From: Roseateles_B flavus
GTDB lineage: Bacteria; Pseudomonadota; Gammaproteobacteria; Burkholderiales; Burkholderiaceae_C
Direction: 5' to 3'
Assembly: GCF_039872765.1 (NCBI RefSeq)
Contig: NZ_JBDPZC010000014.1
Span: 1 to 64,000 of the forward strand
DNA: 64,000 bases
Shown: piece after piece, positions 7,246 through 16,459 of the stretch
How positions within the stretch are numbered: position 1 is the stretch's first letter
Layout: each line of letters opens with the position of its first letter
Program-made: the position numbers and the translations under genes
Notes under the pieces: model-generated
Told to the model about the DNA's origin: nothing
Database searches by the model: none
Seen by the model: only the letters and a program-made list of their open reading frames with translations

Positions 7246-7681
7246 GGGCCGCGAGTGTGCCCGCTGGCTTCGGCTGCGCCAAGCCCGGCAGGGACTTCAA
7301 GGAACGCCGAGCAACAGCGCAGGATTTTTTGCCGGGTTGATATCAACAAGACAAAGAAGAAATCTTTAATTCGTAGTCTTAGTAGAGGGCACCTGTTTCT
7401 GTGGATAAGTCAATTTTTCATTGATGAATCAACAGCTTGTGAACTAGACAACTGTGTGGTTGAAGCCCCGGTTTTCGGGCGGACGGTTTGACAACAAGTC
7501 CAGCGACTCCACCCTGCCCTGTGCACAAGCACCGCCTTGCTCAAAACTTGTCCACAGCCTTGTGCCTTTACAGCGGCCGGCTGGCTGCGCTAGGGCCCCT
7601 CAAATCTGCAATTCCACGTACAGATTTGTGCGAATTCCGGGCGCACCATGAGCGCATCAACCCGATTCACGAGGTGCTGCA
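7246..7681. other. Origin-like intergenic region A (MazG-like/dctA)
   Basis: 436 bases between divergent genes. The core 7363-7568 contains, left to right: AT-rich AATCTTTAAT; TAG triplets at 7374, 7380 and 7383; 11 bases later the perfect DnaA box TGTGGATAA (7400-7408); TTGACAACAA near 7488; TGTGCACAA (7520-7528); and TTGTCCACA (7548-7556). The same elements recur in region B at an almost constant offset of 3716-3717 bases. The rest of the stretch presumably holds the dctA and MazG-like promoters; no clear -35/-10 pair stood out. Confidence 0.7.
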
Positions 7682-9010
<1,329 letters not shown>

Positions 9011-9167
9011 TGACAGCCTGGGGAGATCGAGCGATCGCCGGGCAGAAGGCCGGCACGATTGCTCCGTGTCCCCCGTCGCTGCCTTCCAGGCGACGGCTCC
9101 TCCTTTACCTGCGCAATCGCACCGTCCTTCTGCCCGGCTCATGCGGCACGGAGCGCAGGCACAAAGC

Positions 9168-9198
9168 AAAAGCCCCGGCCAACGGTCCGGGGCTTTTT
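9168..9198. terminator. Bidirectional rho-independent terminator
   Basis: AAAAGCCCCGG and CCGGGGCTTTT pair perfectly over 11 bases around an 8-base loop, with a T run on either strand. It sits between the convergent dctA and queE genes and can serve both. Confidence 0.9.
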
Positions 9199-9201
9199 GG
9201 T

Positions 9202-9849
9202 TCAGGCGATTCCTACGACCTTGTGCATCTGCACGGACAGCCGCCACTGCGGGTGGCTCATGCAGTAAGCCACCGCCTCGCGCGTGTGCTGCTTCTGCAG
9301 GAGGGAATCGAGGGGCTGCAGGAAGAAGTGCTGGAAGTCCAGCTGCTCGAAGCGCTCGGGCATGGCCAGCGGCTGCGGGTAGACCAGCTTCAGCTCGTGG
9401 CCCTTCGTGAGCACGATCTCGGCATCGGCCTTGGGGCTCACGCAGATCCAGTCCAGGCCTTCCGGGGCGGGCTGCGTGCCGTTGGTCTCGACGGCGATCT
9501 CGAAGCCGCGCGCATGCAAGGCCTCGATCAGCGGCGTGTCAAGCTGCAGCAGGGGCTCGCCCCCGGTGCACACCACGTAGGGGCGGCCCAGGCGGCGGCC
9601 TTGCGCGTCACGCGGCCAGAGGTTGTCGATGGCATCGGCCAGATCGGCAGCGGTGGCGAACTTGCCGCCGCCCTCACCGTCGGTGCCCACGAAATCGGTG
9701 TCGCAGAAATTGCAGACGGCGCTGGCGCGGTCCTGTTCGCGGCCACTCCAGAGGTTGCAGCCCGCGAAGCGGCAGAACACGGCCGGGCGACCAGCTTGCG
9801 CGCCCTCGCCCTGCAGGGTGTAGAAGCGTTCCTTGACGGCGTAAGTCAT
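9202..9849 (-). CDS. queE: 7-carboxy-7-deazaguanine synthase (radical SAM)
   Basis: 215 residues from ATG 9849, preceded by GAGG nine bases upstream; an ATG at 9879 would overlap queD. QueE converts 6-carboxytetrahydropterin to CDG, the second pathway-specific step to queuosine and 7-deazaguanine. The cluster ligands fit the QueE-type C-x14-C-x2-C spacing (Cys31, Cys46, Cys49) instead of CxxxCxxC. YTLQGEGA and CTGGEPLLQLD are the substrate and SAM motifs. It lies 10 bases after queD, so the two form an operon. Confidence 0.94.
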   Translation of the reverse strand: MTYAVKERFYTLQGEGAQAGRPAVFCRFAGCNLWSGREQDRASAVCNFCDTDFVGTDGEGGGKFATAADLADAIDNLWPRDAQGRRLGRPYVVCTGGEPLLQLDTPLIEALHARGFEIAVETNGTQPAPEGLDWICVSPKADAEIVLTKGHELKLVYPQPLAMPERFEQLDFQHFFLQPLDSLLQKQHTREAVAYCMSHPQWRLSVQMHKVVGIA

Positions 9850-9859
9850 CGCGGCGGCC

Positions 9860-10966
9860 TCAGACGGGAATGAGTTCATCGGCCGCGGCGGCGCTCACCA
9901 GCGCGCCCGAGCCCCGGGTCTCGTAGAGGTCCACGCGATCGATCTGGGGCAAGACCTGGCACCCCTCGCGCAGGATCCAGGCGGCCAGGGAGGCGGTGTC
10001 GCTGTCGGCCAGCGAGGGGATCTCGTGCAGGGGGTGGTGGTCCAGGGCCTTGAACAGCGGGTTGAACAGCGTCTTCACGTCGCCGAAGTCCACGGTCCAG
10101 CCCATCACCGCGTCCAGCGGCGCAGAGAGATGCAGACGCAGTGTGAAGGTGTGGCCATGGATGCCGCGCTGCGGATGGCCGTCCGGCGCGCGCTTGAGCT
10201 GCACGGCGCTGTCCAGGGTCATCTCCTTCCAGATGCGGTAGTTCGCGCCATCGAAGTTGGCGCCGCTCGAACCCGTCTCGTAGACCGTCACCCACGACAG
10301 CTCGGGCAGCTGTGGGCGGATGCGGTCCCACAGCCAGGCGGAGATCACCTCGCTGGTCGGGTTGTGCAGGCCCTCGATCTCGTTGAGGCAGTGGTAGTTG
10401 AGCTGGGCATGGAAGGGGGCCCAGATCTCGTCGAGGTGGTCGTAGTCGATGCTGAGGTCGCGCTCGCCCAGGTCCTGGTTGGCATGCAGGATGACCTCGA
10501 AGCCATGGCCGTGCATGCGACCGCACTTGTGGCCCAGGGGCACATTGGGCAGCTGGTGAGCCGCCTGGAAGCGGTAGCGGCGCCAGACATGGGCCTTGCC
10601 GGAGACATCCAGGTCCACGCCCGAATGCGTGGTGCTCTGGATGCCCACCTGCTGGATGCCCGGCACGCCGAACTCCGTGGCCAGGCGCTGGCGGATCCAG
10701 CGGGCGATGTTCTCGTCCGTGGGGTTGTCGATCTGTTCGTTCAGCAGGCCGTGATCCAGGGGCGCCACGCAGGCGGCCAGGCGCTCGCGCAGCGCTTCCA
10801 CCTCGCCGCCCGGGAAGGGCGCCCAGCCGGCGGGCAGATCGGCCCGCACGGTGGCGAAGTAGCTGTGGCCATGCAGGCCATGGGCGCGGTGCGAGGCCGG
10901 CAGTGCCGGGATGCGGCAGGCGGACTCAAAGCCCGCCGAGGCGCAGAAGAGCGAGGTGGTGTTCAT
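9860..10966 (-). CDS. queD: 6-carboxytetrahydropterin synthase with three tandem QueD-like domains
   Basis: 368 residues, about three times the usual ~120. Three T-fold units are visible, each with its own HGH zinc motif: about 1-125 (HGH 32-34), 126-245 (HGH 152-154) and 246-365 (HGH 270-272). Only the middle one keeps the full active-site pattern: AAHQLP with His137, GHKCGRMHGH with Cys148, PTSE and YETGSSG (Glu230). The first has PTDEN but no obvious catalytic Cys; the third has YETRGSG but SAVQL for the usual AAH. Together they probably fold into one pseudo-oligomer making CPH4 from 7,8-dihydroneopterin triphosphate for QueE next door. Confidence 0.88.
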   Translation of the reverse strand: MNTTSLFCASAGFESACRIPALPASHRAHGLHGHSYFATVRADLPAGWAPFPGGEVEALRERLAACVAPLDHGLLNEQIDNPTDENIARWIRQRLATEFGVPGIQQVGIQSTTHSGVDLDVSGKAHVWRRYRFQAAHQLPNVPLGHKCGRMHGHGFEVILHANQDLGERDLSIDYDHLDEIWAPFHAQLNYHCLNEIEGLHNPTSEVISAWLWDRIRPQLPELSWVTVYETGSSGANFDGANYRIWKEMTLDSAVQLKRAPDGHPQRGIHGHTFTLRLHLSAPLDAVMGWTVDFGDVKTLFNPLFKALDHHPLHEIPSLADSDTASLAAWILREGCQVLPQIDRVDLYETRGSGALVSAAAADELIPV

Positions 10967-11346
10967 CAGGAAGGTGCCAGCAAGGTGGCAAGAAGCGGGC
11001 CGGAAGCGGTCTTGAGGTCCGCCCGAAGGCCAATCCCCGATTTTTTCACGTCCCGTCTTTCAACAACAGTAGTTAAAGATCTTTATCTGGTAGGAGTAGT
11101 AGAGGACGGCAGATTCTGTGGACAAGTGCGCAAAGCCCTTTTGCGACAAGCACTTGCATCGCCAAAAAGCCTGTGCGCGCCACCCGGGATTGCATCCGCG
11201 CGTTTCGACAACAACTTCCCCAATCCGGTCCGGCCTGTGGATAAGCGCTGGCTTGTTCAAGAATTGTCCACAGCCTTGTGCCTTGACCCGCCCGCCGTGC
11301 CCGGGCATCGTGCCGCCCGTGGCTGCACAAGAAGGGACTTGAAGGC
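10967..11346. other. Origin-like intergenic region B (queD / membrane protein)
   Basis: 380 bases between divergent genes. The core 11078-11284 contains GATCTTTATCT (AT-rich, with a GATC site, like enteric 13-mers); the triplets TAG GAG TAG TAG at 11091-11102; 11 bases on, TGTGGACAA (11117-11125); GACAACAA (11207); the perfect DnaA box TGTGGATAA (11236-11244); and TTGTCCACA (11264-11272), continued by a 12-base identity with region A. Spacing matches region A to within one base throughout. Confidence 0.72.
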
Positions 11347-11724
11347 ATGGAATGGCTGGCGGAACTGGCCGTGGAGCTGGTGGGTGAATTCCTGCTGGCC
11401 CTGGTCCTCGAGTTTGGCGGCCGTGCGCTGCTGGCGCCCTTCCGCGCCGAGCCCTCGCCCTGGGTGAGCTGTTCGGGCTACCTGTTGCTGGGCGCCCTGC
11501 TGGGCGGCCTGAGTCTGTGGCTGGTGCCGCATCAGCTGGTGCAGCAGCCGAGCCTGCGGGTGCTCAACCTTCTGCTCACACCTTTCGCCGTGGGCGCGAC
11601 CATGGGCTGGATGGGGCAGTGGCGGGCGAAGAGGGGGCTGCGCGTGTTGCGCATGGATCGCTTCGCCTACGGCTATCTGATGGCGCTGAGCCTGGGGCTG
11701 GTGCGCTACTGCTGGGCTTCCTGA
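11347..11724 (+). CDS. Conserved-type membrane protein of unknown function
   Basis: 125 residues with an amphipathic N-terminus (MEWLAELAVELVGEFLLALV) and three likely membrane segments: ~42-60 (GYLLLGALLGGLSLWLVP), ~72-90 and ~106-122 (YGYLMALSLGLVRY). RLRVLRMDRFAYGYL-type ending with a short cytoplasmic basic stretch. No signal peptide or enzymatic motif. The first gene rightward of origin-like region B, apparently the start of a run of small plus-strand genes. Function unknown. Confidence 0.75.
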   Translation: MEWLAELAVELVGEFLLALVLEFGGRALLAPFRAEPSPWVSCSGYLLLGALLGGLSLWLVPHQLVQQPSLRVLNLLLTPFAVGATMGWMGQWRAKRGLRVLRMDRFAYGYLMALSLGLVRYCWAS

Positions 11725-11795
11725 GGGGGCTGATGGCTGTTGCTCCAAGCATGCCGGCCTCCGAAACTGAAATTCCACACCTTGGAGAAGAGCGC

Positions 11796-12101
11796 TTGAT
11801 CACCTGCCACGTCCGATACCTCCTTGACCCTGCCAAGCTTCCCGAGTTCGAGCACTATGCGAAGCTGTGGATCCCGCTGGTCCAGCAGTTCGGCGGCCAG
11901 CACCACGGCTATTTCCTGCCCGGCGAGGGCGCCAATGACGTCGCCCTGGCCCTGTTCTCCTTTCCCAGCCTGGCGGCCTACGAGCAGTACCGTCTGAAGT
12001 CCGCGGACGATCCCGGCTGCCAGGCGGCCTTCCGCCATGCTCAGGAGACGCGCTGCATCCGCAGCTACGAGCGGTCCTTCTTCAGGCCGGTGCTGGCCTG
12101 A
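11796..12101 (+). CDS. NIPSNAP-family protein
   Basis: 101 residues from TTG 11796 (GGAGAAG at 11784-11790). The family normally starts M-ITCHVRY, as here; in-frame ATGs at 11733 and 11751 give an atypical extension. The dimeric alpha/beta-barrel signature is clear: ITCHVRYLLDPAKLPEFEHY, WIPLVQQFGGQHHGYF, ALFSFPSLAAYEQYR. NIPSNAP proteins belong to the ferredoxin-like dimeric barrel superfamily; in bacteria their role is not settled. Confidence 0.85.
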   Translation: MITCHVRYLLDPAKLPEFEHYAKLWIPLVQQFGGQHHGYFLPGEGANDVALALFSFPSLAAYEQYRLKSADDPGCQAAFRHAQETRCIRSYERSFFRPVLA

Positions 12102-12167
12102 CGCTTGCTCGGCGGGGCGCCGGGCATTCAGTCGTCGACGGCCGCGGCACGCACTAACATCGCCACC

Positions 12168-12527
12168 ATGTACCCCTGCCCCCGCTGCCACCACGACGTC
12201 TTCCGCTGGCGTGACAAATGGCGGGCCCTGGCTCGCAGGCCCCTGTCGTGCCCCGCCTGCCAGTCCAGCTGCTGGATGCATGCGGCGCCCGCGGACGGCT
12301 GGCTCGTGCTCGCGGTCCTGCTGGCCTTGTGCGCGGGCATGGCGGCCCTGGCGCTGCACTCGGCCACACCCTGGATCGCCGGCCTGGCGGTCTGGCTGCT
12401 GCTGCGGGCCTGGGATGTGCATCGGCGTCCCCTGCAGGCGAGGCCACCGCTGCCTGTTCCTCCTCCCAAACGCACCGGCGCCTGGGGTGCATTGGATCTG
12501 CTGATCCTGTACATCTGGTGGCGTTGA
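12168..12527 (+). CDS. Zinc-ribbon membrane protein
   Basis: 119 residues from ATG 12168. Two CxxC knuckles (Cys4/Cys7 in CPRC and Cys28/Cys31 in CPAC) form an N-terminal zinc ribbon, with an extra Cys35. Two hydrophobic helices follow (about 45-63 and 66-80), then a basic linker and a final hydrophobic stretch ending ILYIWWR. Function unknown; the layout resembles small zinc-ribbon sensors anchored in the inner membrane. It ends six bases before the YdjM-like gene. Confidence 0.72.
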   Translation: MYPCPRCHHDVFRWRDKWRALARRPLSCPACQSSCWMHAAPADGWLVLAVLLALCAGMAALALHSATPWIAGLAVWLLLRAWDVHRRPLQARPPLPVPPPKRTGAWGALDLLILYIWWR

Positions 12528-12533
12528 GGCGCG

Positions 12534-13073
12534 ATGCCTTCCGCGCTCTCCCACCCCGCGGTGCCCCTGGCGCTTGCCCTGGCCCTGGGGCCGGCCCGCG
12601 TGCCACCCCGGCTGCTGGCCCTGGGCATCGTGGCGGCCATCCTGCCGGATGCCGATGCGCTGGGCCTTCGCCTGGGCATCGCCTACGAGTCCGGCCTGGG
12701 CCATCGAGGGGCCAGTCATTCCCTGCTGAGTGCTGCCTTGACGGGACTGCTCGCGGCAGGGGTGGCACCCGGGTTGCGCTGCGGGCGCTGGGCCGCCGCG
12801 CTCTTCGCCGCTGTCTGCGCGGCCTCGCATGGCCTGCTGGACATGGCCACCAACGGCGGTCATGGCGTGGCGCTGTGGTGGCCCTTCAGCGAGGAGCGCC
12901 TGTGGTGGCCCGAGCGCCCCATCGAGGCCTCGCCCCTGAGCCTGCGCCGCTTCTTCACGTCGCAGGGCGGCGCGGTGATACTCAGTGAACTGCGCTGGAT
13001 CTGGGCGCCGGCCGCCCTGCTGGGCCTGTCCGGCTGGTGCTGGCGCCGGCGTGCTTCGAGGACCTCACAATGA
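12534..13073 (+). CDS. YdjM/DUF457-like membrane-bound metal-dependent hydrolase
   Basis: 179 residues. The family marks are an early SHP (6-8, SALSHPAVPLALALAL), LPDADALG, HRGASHSLL and SHGLLDMATNGGHGVALWWPF, His/Asp-rich motifs placed between membrane helices. Such proteins are usually annotated as inner-membrane metal-dependent hydrolases; the Bacillus/E. coli members are poorly characterised. Its TGA overlaps the following ATG (ATGA), indicating translational coupling with the SRPBCC gene. Confidence 0.85.
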   Translation: MPSALSHPAVPLALALALGPARVPPRLLALGIVAAILPDADALGLRLGIAYESGLGHRGASHSLLSAALTGLLAAGVAPGLRCGRWAAALFAAVCAASHGLLDMATNGGHGVALWWPFSEERLWWPERPIEASPLSLRRFFTSQGGAVILSELRWIWAPAALLGLSGWCWRRRASRTSQ

Positions 13074-13501
13074 CATCGTTCCATCACCAACGCCTGATCC
13101 CAGCCACGCCCGCGCAGGTCTTCGCTGCGATCGCCGACCCTGCACGCCTGGCGCGCTGGTGGGGCCCGGCGGGCTTTCGCAACAGCTTCCAGCATTTCGA
13201 CTTCCGCGTCGGCGGGCGCTGGCAGTTCACCATGCACGGCCCCGACGGGCGGGACTATCCGAATGAGTCGGCGTTCCTGCACATCGCGCCCGACCTGGTG
13301 AAGCTGCGCCATGTCTGCGCGCCCTTATTCGAGCTGAGCATCGGCCTGCAACCCCAGGGCCAGGGCACGCTGGTGGACTGGCTGCAGGTCTTTGACGATC
13401 CCCAGGTGGCGACGGCGGTGCGCGCCATCGTCGAGCCGGCCAATGAACAGAACCTGGACCGCCTGGCCGCCGAGCTGGCGTCCGGTGCCGAGCCTGCCTA
13501 G
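13070..13501 (+). CDS. SRPBCC/AHSA1-domain protein
   Basis: 143 residues from ATG 13070, overlapping the previous stop by four bases. It follows the AHSA1/CalC pattern: HHQRLIPATPAQVFAAIADP, LARWWGPAGF, GGRWQFTMHGPDGRDYPNES and a closing helix with ANEQNLDRLAA. These helix-grip proteins bind hydrophobic ligands or act as Hsp90-activator-like folds; the ligand cannot be told. No catalytic residue was identified. Confidence 0.87.
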   Translation: MTSFHHQRLIPATPAQVFAAIADPARLARWWGPAGFRNSFQHFDFRVGGRWQFTMHGPDGRDYPNESAFLHIAPDLVKLRHVCAPLFELSIGLQPQGQGTLVDWLQVFDDPQVATAVRAIVEPANEQNLDRLAAELASGAEPA

Positions 13502-13566
13502 GGACCGGCCGATTCCCGCGTGAGCCCAGCGGCCACGCCACCCTGACCCTGCCAAGGAGCTTCGCG

Positions 13567-13950
13567 ATGAAACGAGTGACCGGCCTCGGTGGCCTCTTCT
13601 TCAAGGCCCAGGACCCCAAGGCCCTGGCGGCCTGGTATGAACGCCACCTGGGCATGAAGGTGGAGCCCTGGGGCGGCGTGGTATTCCGCTGGGCCGACGA
13701 TCCCGCCGGCACCGAGGGCACCACCATCTGGAGCCCCTTCGCCGCCGACAGCGGCTACTTCGCTCCCAGCGCCGCGCCCTTCATGCTGAATCTGCGCGTG
13801 GCCGACCTGCACGCCCTGCTGGCTGCCTTGCGGGCCGAGGGCTGTCAGGTCGACGACAAGGTCGACGAGTCCGAGTACGGCAAGTTCGGCTGGGTGGTGG
13901 ACCCGGAGGGCAACAAGGTGGAGCTGTGGGAGCCGCCGGCGGGGCGTTGA
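13567..13950 (+). CDS. VOC-family (glyoxalase/bleomycin-resistance fold) protein
   Basis: 127 residues preceded by AAGGAG. Two beta-alpha-beta-beta-beta units are recognisable: GLGGLFFKAQDPKALAAWYERHLGM and LNLRVADLHALLAALRAEGCQV, ending WVVDPEGNKVELWEPP, the typical metal-ligand Glu strand. Substrate unknown. It is convergent with the desulfurase fusion, seven bases from its stop, with no terminator hairpin between. Confidence 0.88.
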   Translation: MKRVTGLGGLFFKAQDPKALAAWYERHLGMKVEPWGGVVFRWADDPAGTEGTTIWSPFAADSGYFAPSAAPFMLNLRVADLHALLAALRAEGCQVDDKVDESEYGKFGWVVDPEGNKVELWEPPAGR

Positions 13951-13957
13951 AGCACAC

Positions 13958-16213
13958 TCAGACGTACAGCGCCGCCTCCAGCCCCGGCTCGCACTGCGGC
14001 CACAGGGCCAGGCCGCCGGCCAGGGTGTAGGCGGCCTCGTGGCCCAGGCGGCGCAGGGCGCGGGCGGCCTGCTCGCTGCGGTTGCCGCTGCGGCAGAAGA
14101 AGACCACCGGCGTCTCGGCCGGCAGGGCCAGCCACTGCGGCAGCTGGTCGACCAGCACCGACAGCGGCACCGCCTGCAGCCGCACCTCGCCCAGCTCGGG
14201 CAGCAGGCTCAGGCGCTGCTCGTAGGGCTCGCGCACATCCACCAGCAGGGCCTCGGGATGCTGGCGAAGCAGCTGGCGCAGGCCCCGGGCGTCGAGCTCC
14301 GGCGCGGCCTCGGGCCCGCTGCAGACGCGGGCGCCGCAGGCCATGGTCTGGTACTCGGTCAGGCCCAGGCCGCGCTCGAACTCGGCCTTGGCGCTGGCCA
14401 GGCCCAGGGCGTCCAGGCTGCCGTTGAGGGCGCCGGCCAGCAGGGGCTGGTGGGCGGCCTCGGTGCCCAGGGTGGTGGCGAAGCGGTTCTCGTAGTCATG
14501 GCCCGGGGCCAGCAGGGTGCCGGGCTGCAGGGCATCGGCCAGGCGGCGCAGGGAATCGCGCAGGGCCAGGGGTTCGCTGACCGGGAAGTCCGTGCGGCCC
14601 AGGGCGCCGGGCATGACGGTGTCGCCGACAAAGGCCACGCGCACCTGCGTGCCCTGGCCCAGCAGATAGGCGGTGGAGTCCGCCGTGTGCCCGGGCAGGG
14701 CCAGGCGGCGCAGGGTCTGCTCGCCCAGGGGCAGTGCGTCGAGCCCCAGCGGCCAGCCCAGGGCGTCGACCTCGGCATGCAGCAGCCGGTCCGGCAGGGC
14801 CTCGCGCAGGGCCTGGCCGGAGGAGGCATGGTCGCCGTGGCTGTGGGTGTCCAGCACGGCCAGCAGGCGGTAGTCCTGGCAGCGCAGCAGGCGTTCCAGG
14901 CGTTCGTTCAGCTCGGGCAGGGGGTCGATGACGATGGCAGTGCGGCTCGCCGGATCAGCCAGCAGCCAGCAGCAGGCGCCGTCCACCACATAGCGGGTGA
15001 TGGGGGTCAGCGGCGTGCCCTCCTGGGCCACGGTCCCGGTGAGACAGCTCTCGCGCAGGGACTCGCCACAGGCGCGGATGCGGGCGCAAGCCTCGGCGAT
15101 CAACTGCTCGTCCACGGCCGGGCCGAAGGACAGGCGCACCGCCGCGGCTGTCTGCCACTCGGGCAGTCCCATGGCCTGCAGCACGAAGCTGGGCTGGGCC
15201 TTGGCCGCGCTGCAGGCGGAGCCGCCGCTGACGCGCACGTCGGCCGCGTCGAACAGGTCCAGCAGCAGCTTGGAGCTGAGGCCGGGCACGGCGAAGTTGA
15301 GGGTGGTCGGCAGGCTGAGGTCCAGCGGGGCATTGAAGACCAGCCCGGGGAAGGCGGCCTGCAGCGTCTCGGCCAGGCGATCGCGGTAGCGGGCGAGTGT
15401 GGCTGCGTCGCGGAAGGTCTGGCCGTCTTCCAGGGCCGCCAGCACTGCGCCCAGGGCGGCGATGCCGCTCATGTTCTCGGTGCCGGAGCGCAGGGCGCCT
15501 TCCTGGCCGCCGCCGGCCAGCAGGGGCGTCACCGGCGCGCCCTCGCGCACATAGAGCAGGCCGATGCCCTTGGGCGCGTAGAGCTTGTGGCCGCTGAAGG
15601 GCGCGTAGTCGATGCGGCGGCTGGCCAGGCGCATCTCCAGCTTGCCCAGGCCCTGCACGCCGTCCACCATCCAGAAGGTCCGGCTGGCACCCAGGGCCTG
15701 CTCGATGCCGTCGAGGTCGCTCACCACGCCGGTCTCGTTGTTGGCGGCCATGGTGCAGACCAGGCCGGCGCGCGGCGCCTGCAGGGCCAGCCAGGCGAGG
15801 TCGTGGCGGCCGTCGCGGCCCACGGGGATGGCGCGCACCTCCAGGCCCAGGCCCAGCAGCTCGTTCCAGTGCTTGAGCGCCTCGGGCACGGCCTTGTGCT
15901 CGGTCGCGCCGTACAGCAGCAGGCTGCCGATGGACTCGCCCGCGTCACGCCGGGCGCGCAAGGCACGCAGGGCCGACAGCACCGCGGTCTGGATGCCCTC
16001 GGTGGCGCCGCTGGTGAAGAGCAGCTGGCCAGCCCCGGCGCCCAGCAGGCGCTGGGCACGGGCCCGCACGGCGTCCATCAGCGCGCGCGCCTTGAGGCCC
16101 GTGCTGTGGATGCTGCTGGGATTGCCGAAATCCTCACTCATGGCAGCCAGGGCGGCGGCACGGGCCTGGGGCAGGACGGGCGTGGTGGCGTTGGCGTCGA
16201 GATAGATTTCCAT
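13958..16213 (-). CDS. Trifunctional fusion: cysteine desulfurase + MBL-fold (persulfide dioxygenase-like) + rhodanese
   Basis: 751 residues from ATG 16213. Residues 1-385 are a NifS/IscS-type class V PLP enzyme: YLDANATTP, ATEHKAV, GHK with the PLP Lys210, and SGGSACSAAKAQPSFVLQAMG with catalytic Cys334. Residues ~405-600 are a metallo-beta-lactamase fold: THSHGDH (456-462), PGHT (His509), FVGDT (Asp531), APGHD (His572), most like ETHE1/persulfide dioxygenases. Residues ~640-751 are a rhodanese with LVDVREPYE and CRSGNRS (Cys707). The inferred order of chemistry is persulfide formation from cysteine, transfer, and oxidation within one polypeptide. It stands alone, divergent from psd. Confidence 0.92.
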   Translation of the reverse strand: MEIYLDANATTPVLPQARAAALAAMSEDFGNPSSIHSTGLKARALMDAVRARAQRLLGAGAGQLLFTSGATEGIQTAVLSALRALRARRDAGESIGSLLLYGATEHKAVPEALKHWNELLGLGLEVRAIPVGRDGRHDLAWLALQAPRAGLVCTMAANNETGVVSDLDGIEQALGASRTFWMVDGVQGLGKLEMRLASRRIDYAPFSGHKLYAPKGIGLLYVREGAPVTPLLAGGGQEGALRSGTENMSGIAALGAVLAALEDGQTFRDAATLARYRDRLAETLQAAFPGLVFNAPLDLSLPTTLNFAVPGLSSKLLLDLFDAADVRVSGGSACSAAKAQPSFVLQAMGLPEWQTAAAVRLSFGPAVDEQLIAEACARIRACGESLRESCLTGTVAQEGTPLTPITRYVVDGACCWLLADPASRTAIVIDPLPELNERLERLLRCQDYRLLAVLDTHSHGDHASSGQALREALPDRLLHAEVDALGWPLGLDALPLGEQTLRRLALPGHTADSTAYLLGQGTQVRVAFVGDTVMPGALGRTDFPVSEPLALRDSLRRLADALQPGTLLAPGHDYENRFATTLGTEAAHQPLLAGALNGSLDALGLASAKAEFERGLGLTEYQTMACGARVCSGPEAAPELDARGLRQLLRQHPEALLVDVREPYEQRLSLLPELGEVRLQAVPLSVLVDQLPQWLALPAETPVVFFCRSGNRSEQAARALRRLGHEAAYTLAGGLALWPQCEPGLEAALYV

Positions 16214-16459
16214 GGGCACGTGAGCAAGGCGGGGCCGGAGGCGATGGGCACCGATTCTCCGCGAAGCGCGGCCGGCTTGACATGGGTCAGTTGCCGGCAG
16301 GGTCTCGGCACGGTCCTGGAGAGGGCTCCCCAAGGGGCCGCGGCCGGGCGACGAGCGCTCCTACAATCCGGCCCGCCCCTGCCGCCGACCCTGCCCCGCC
16401 CTTGCATTGCGGCGCGCGAGCAGGTTCATACTCCCCTGCCACCTTCACCGGAATCCGCT

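Noticed and set aside
7570..7681. Sigma-54 promoter for dctA
   Set aside because: I looked for TGGCAC-N5-TTGC and found only weak partial matches near 7578.
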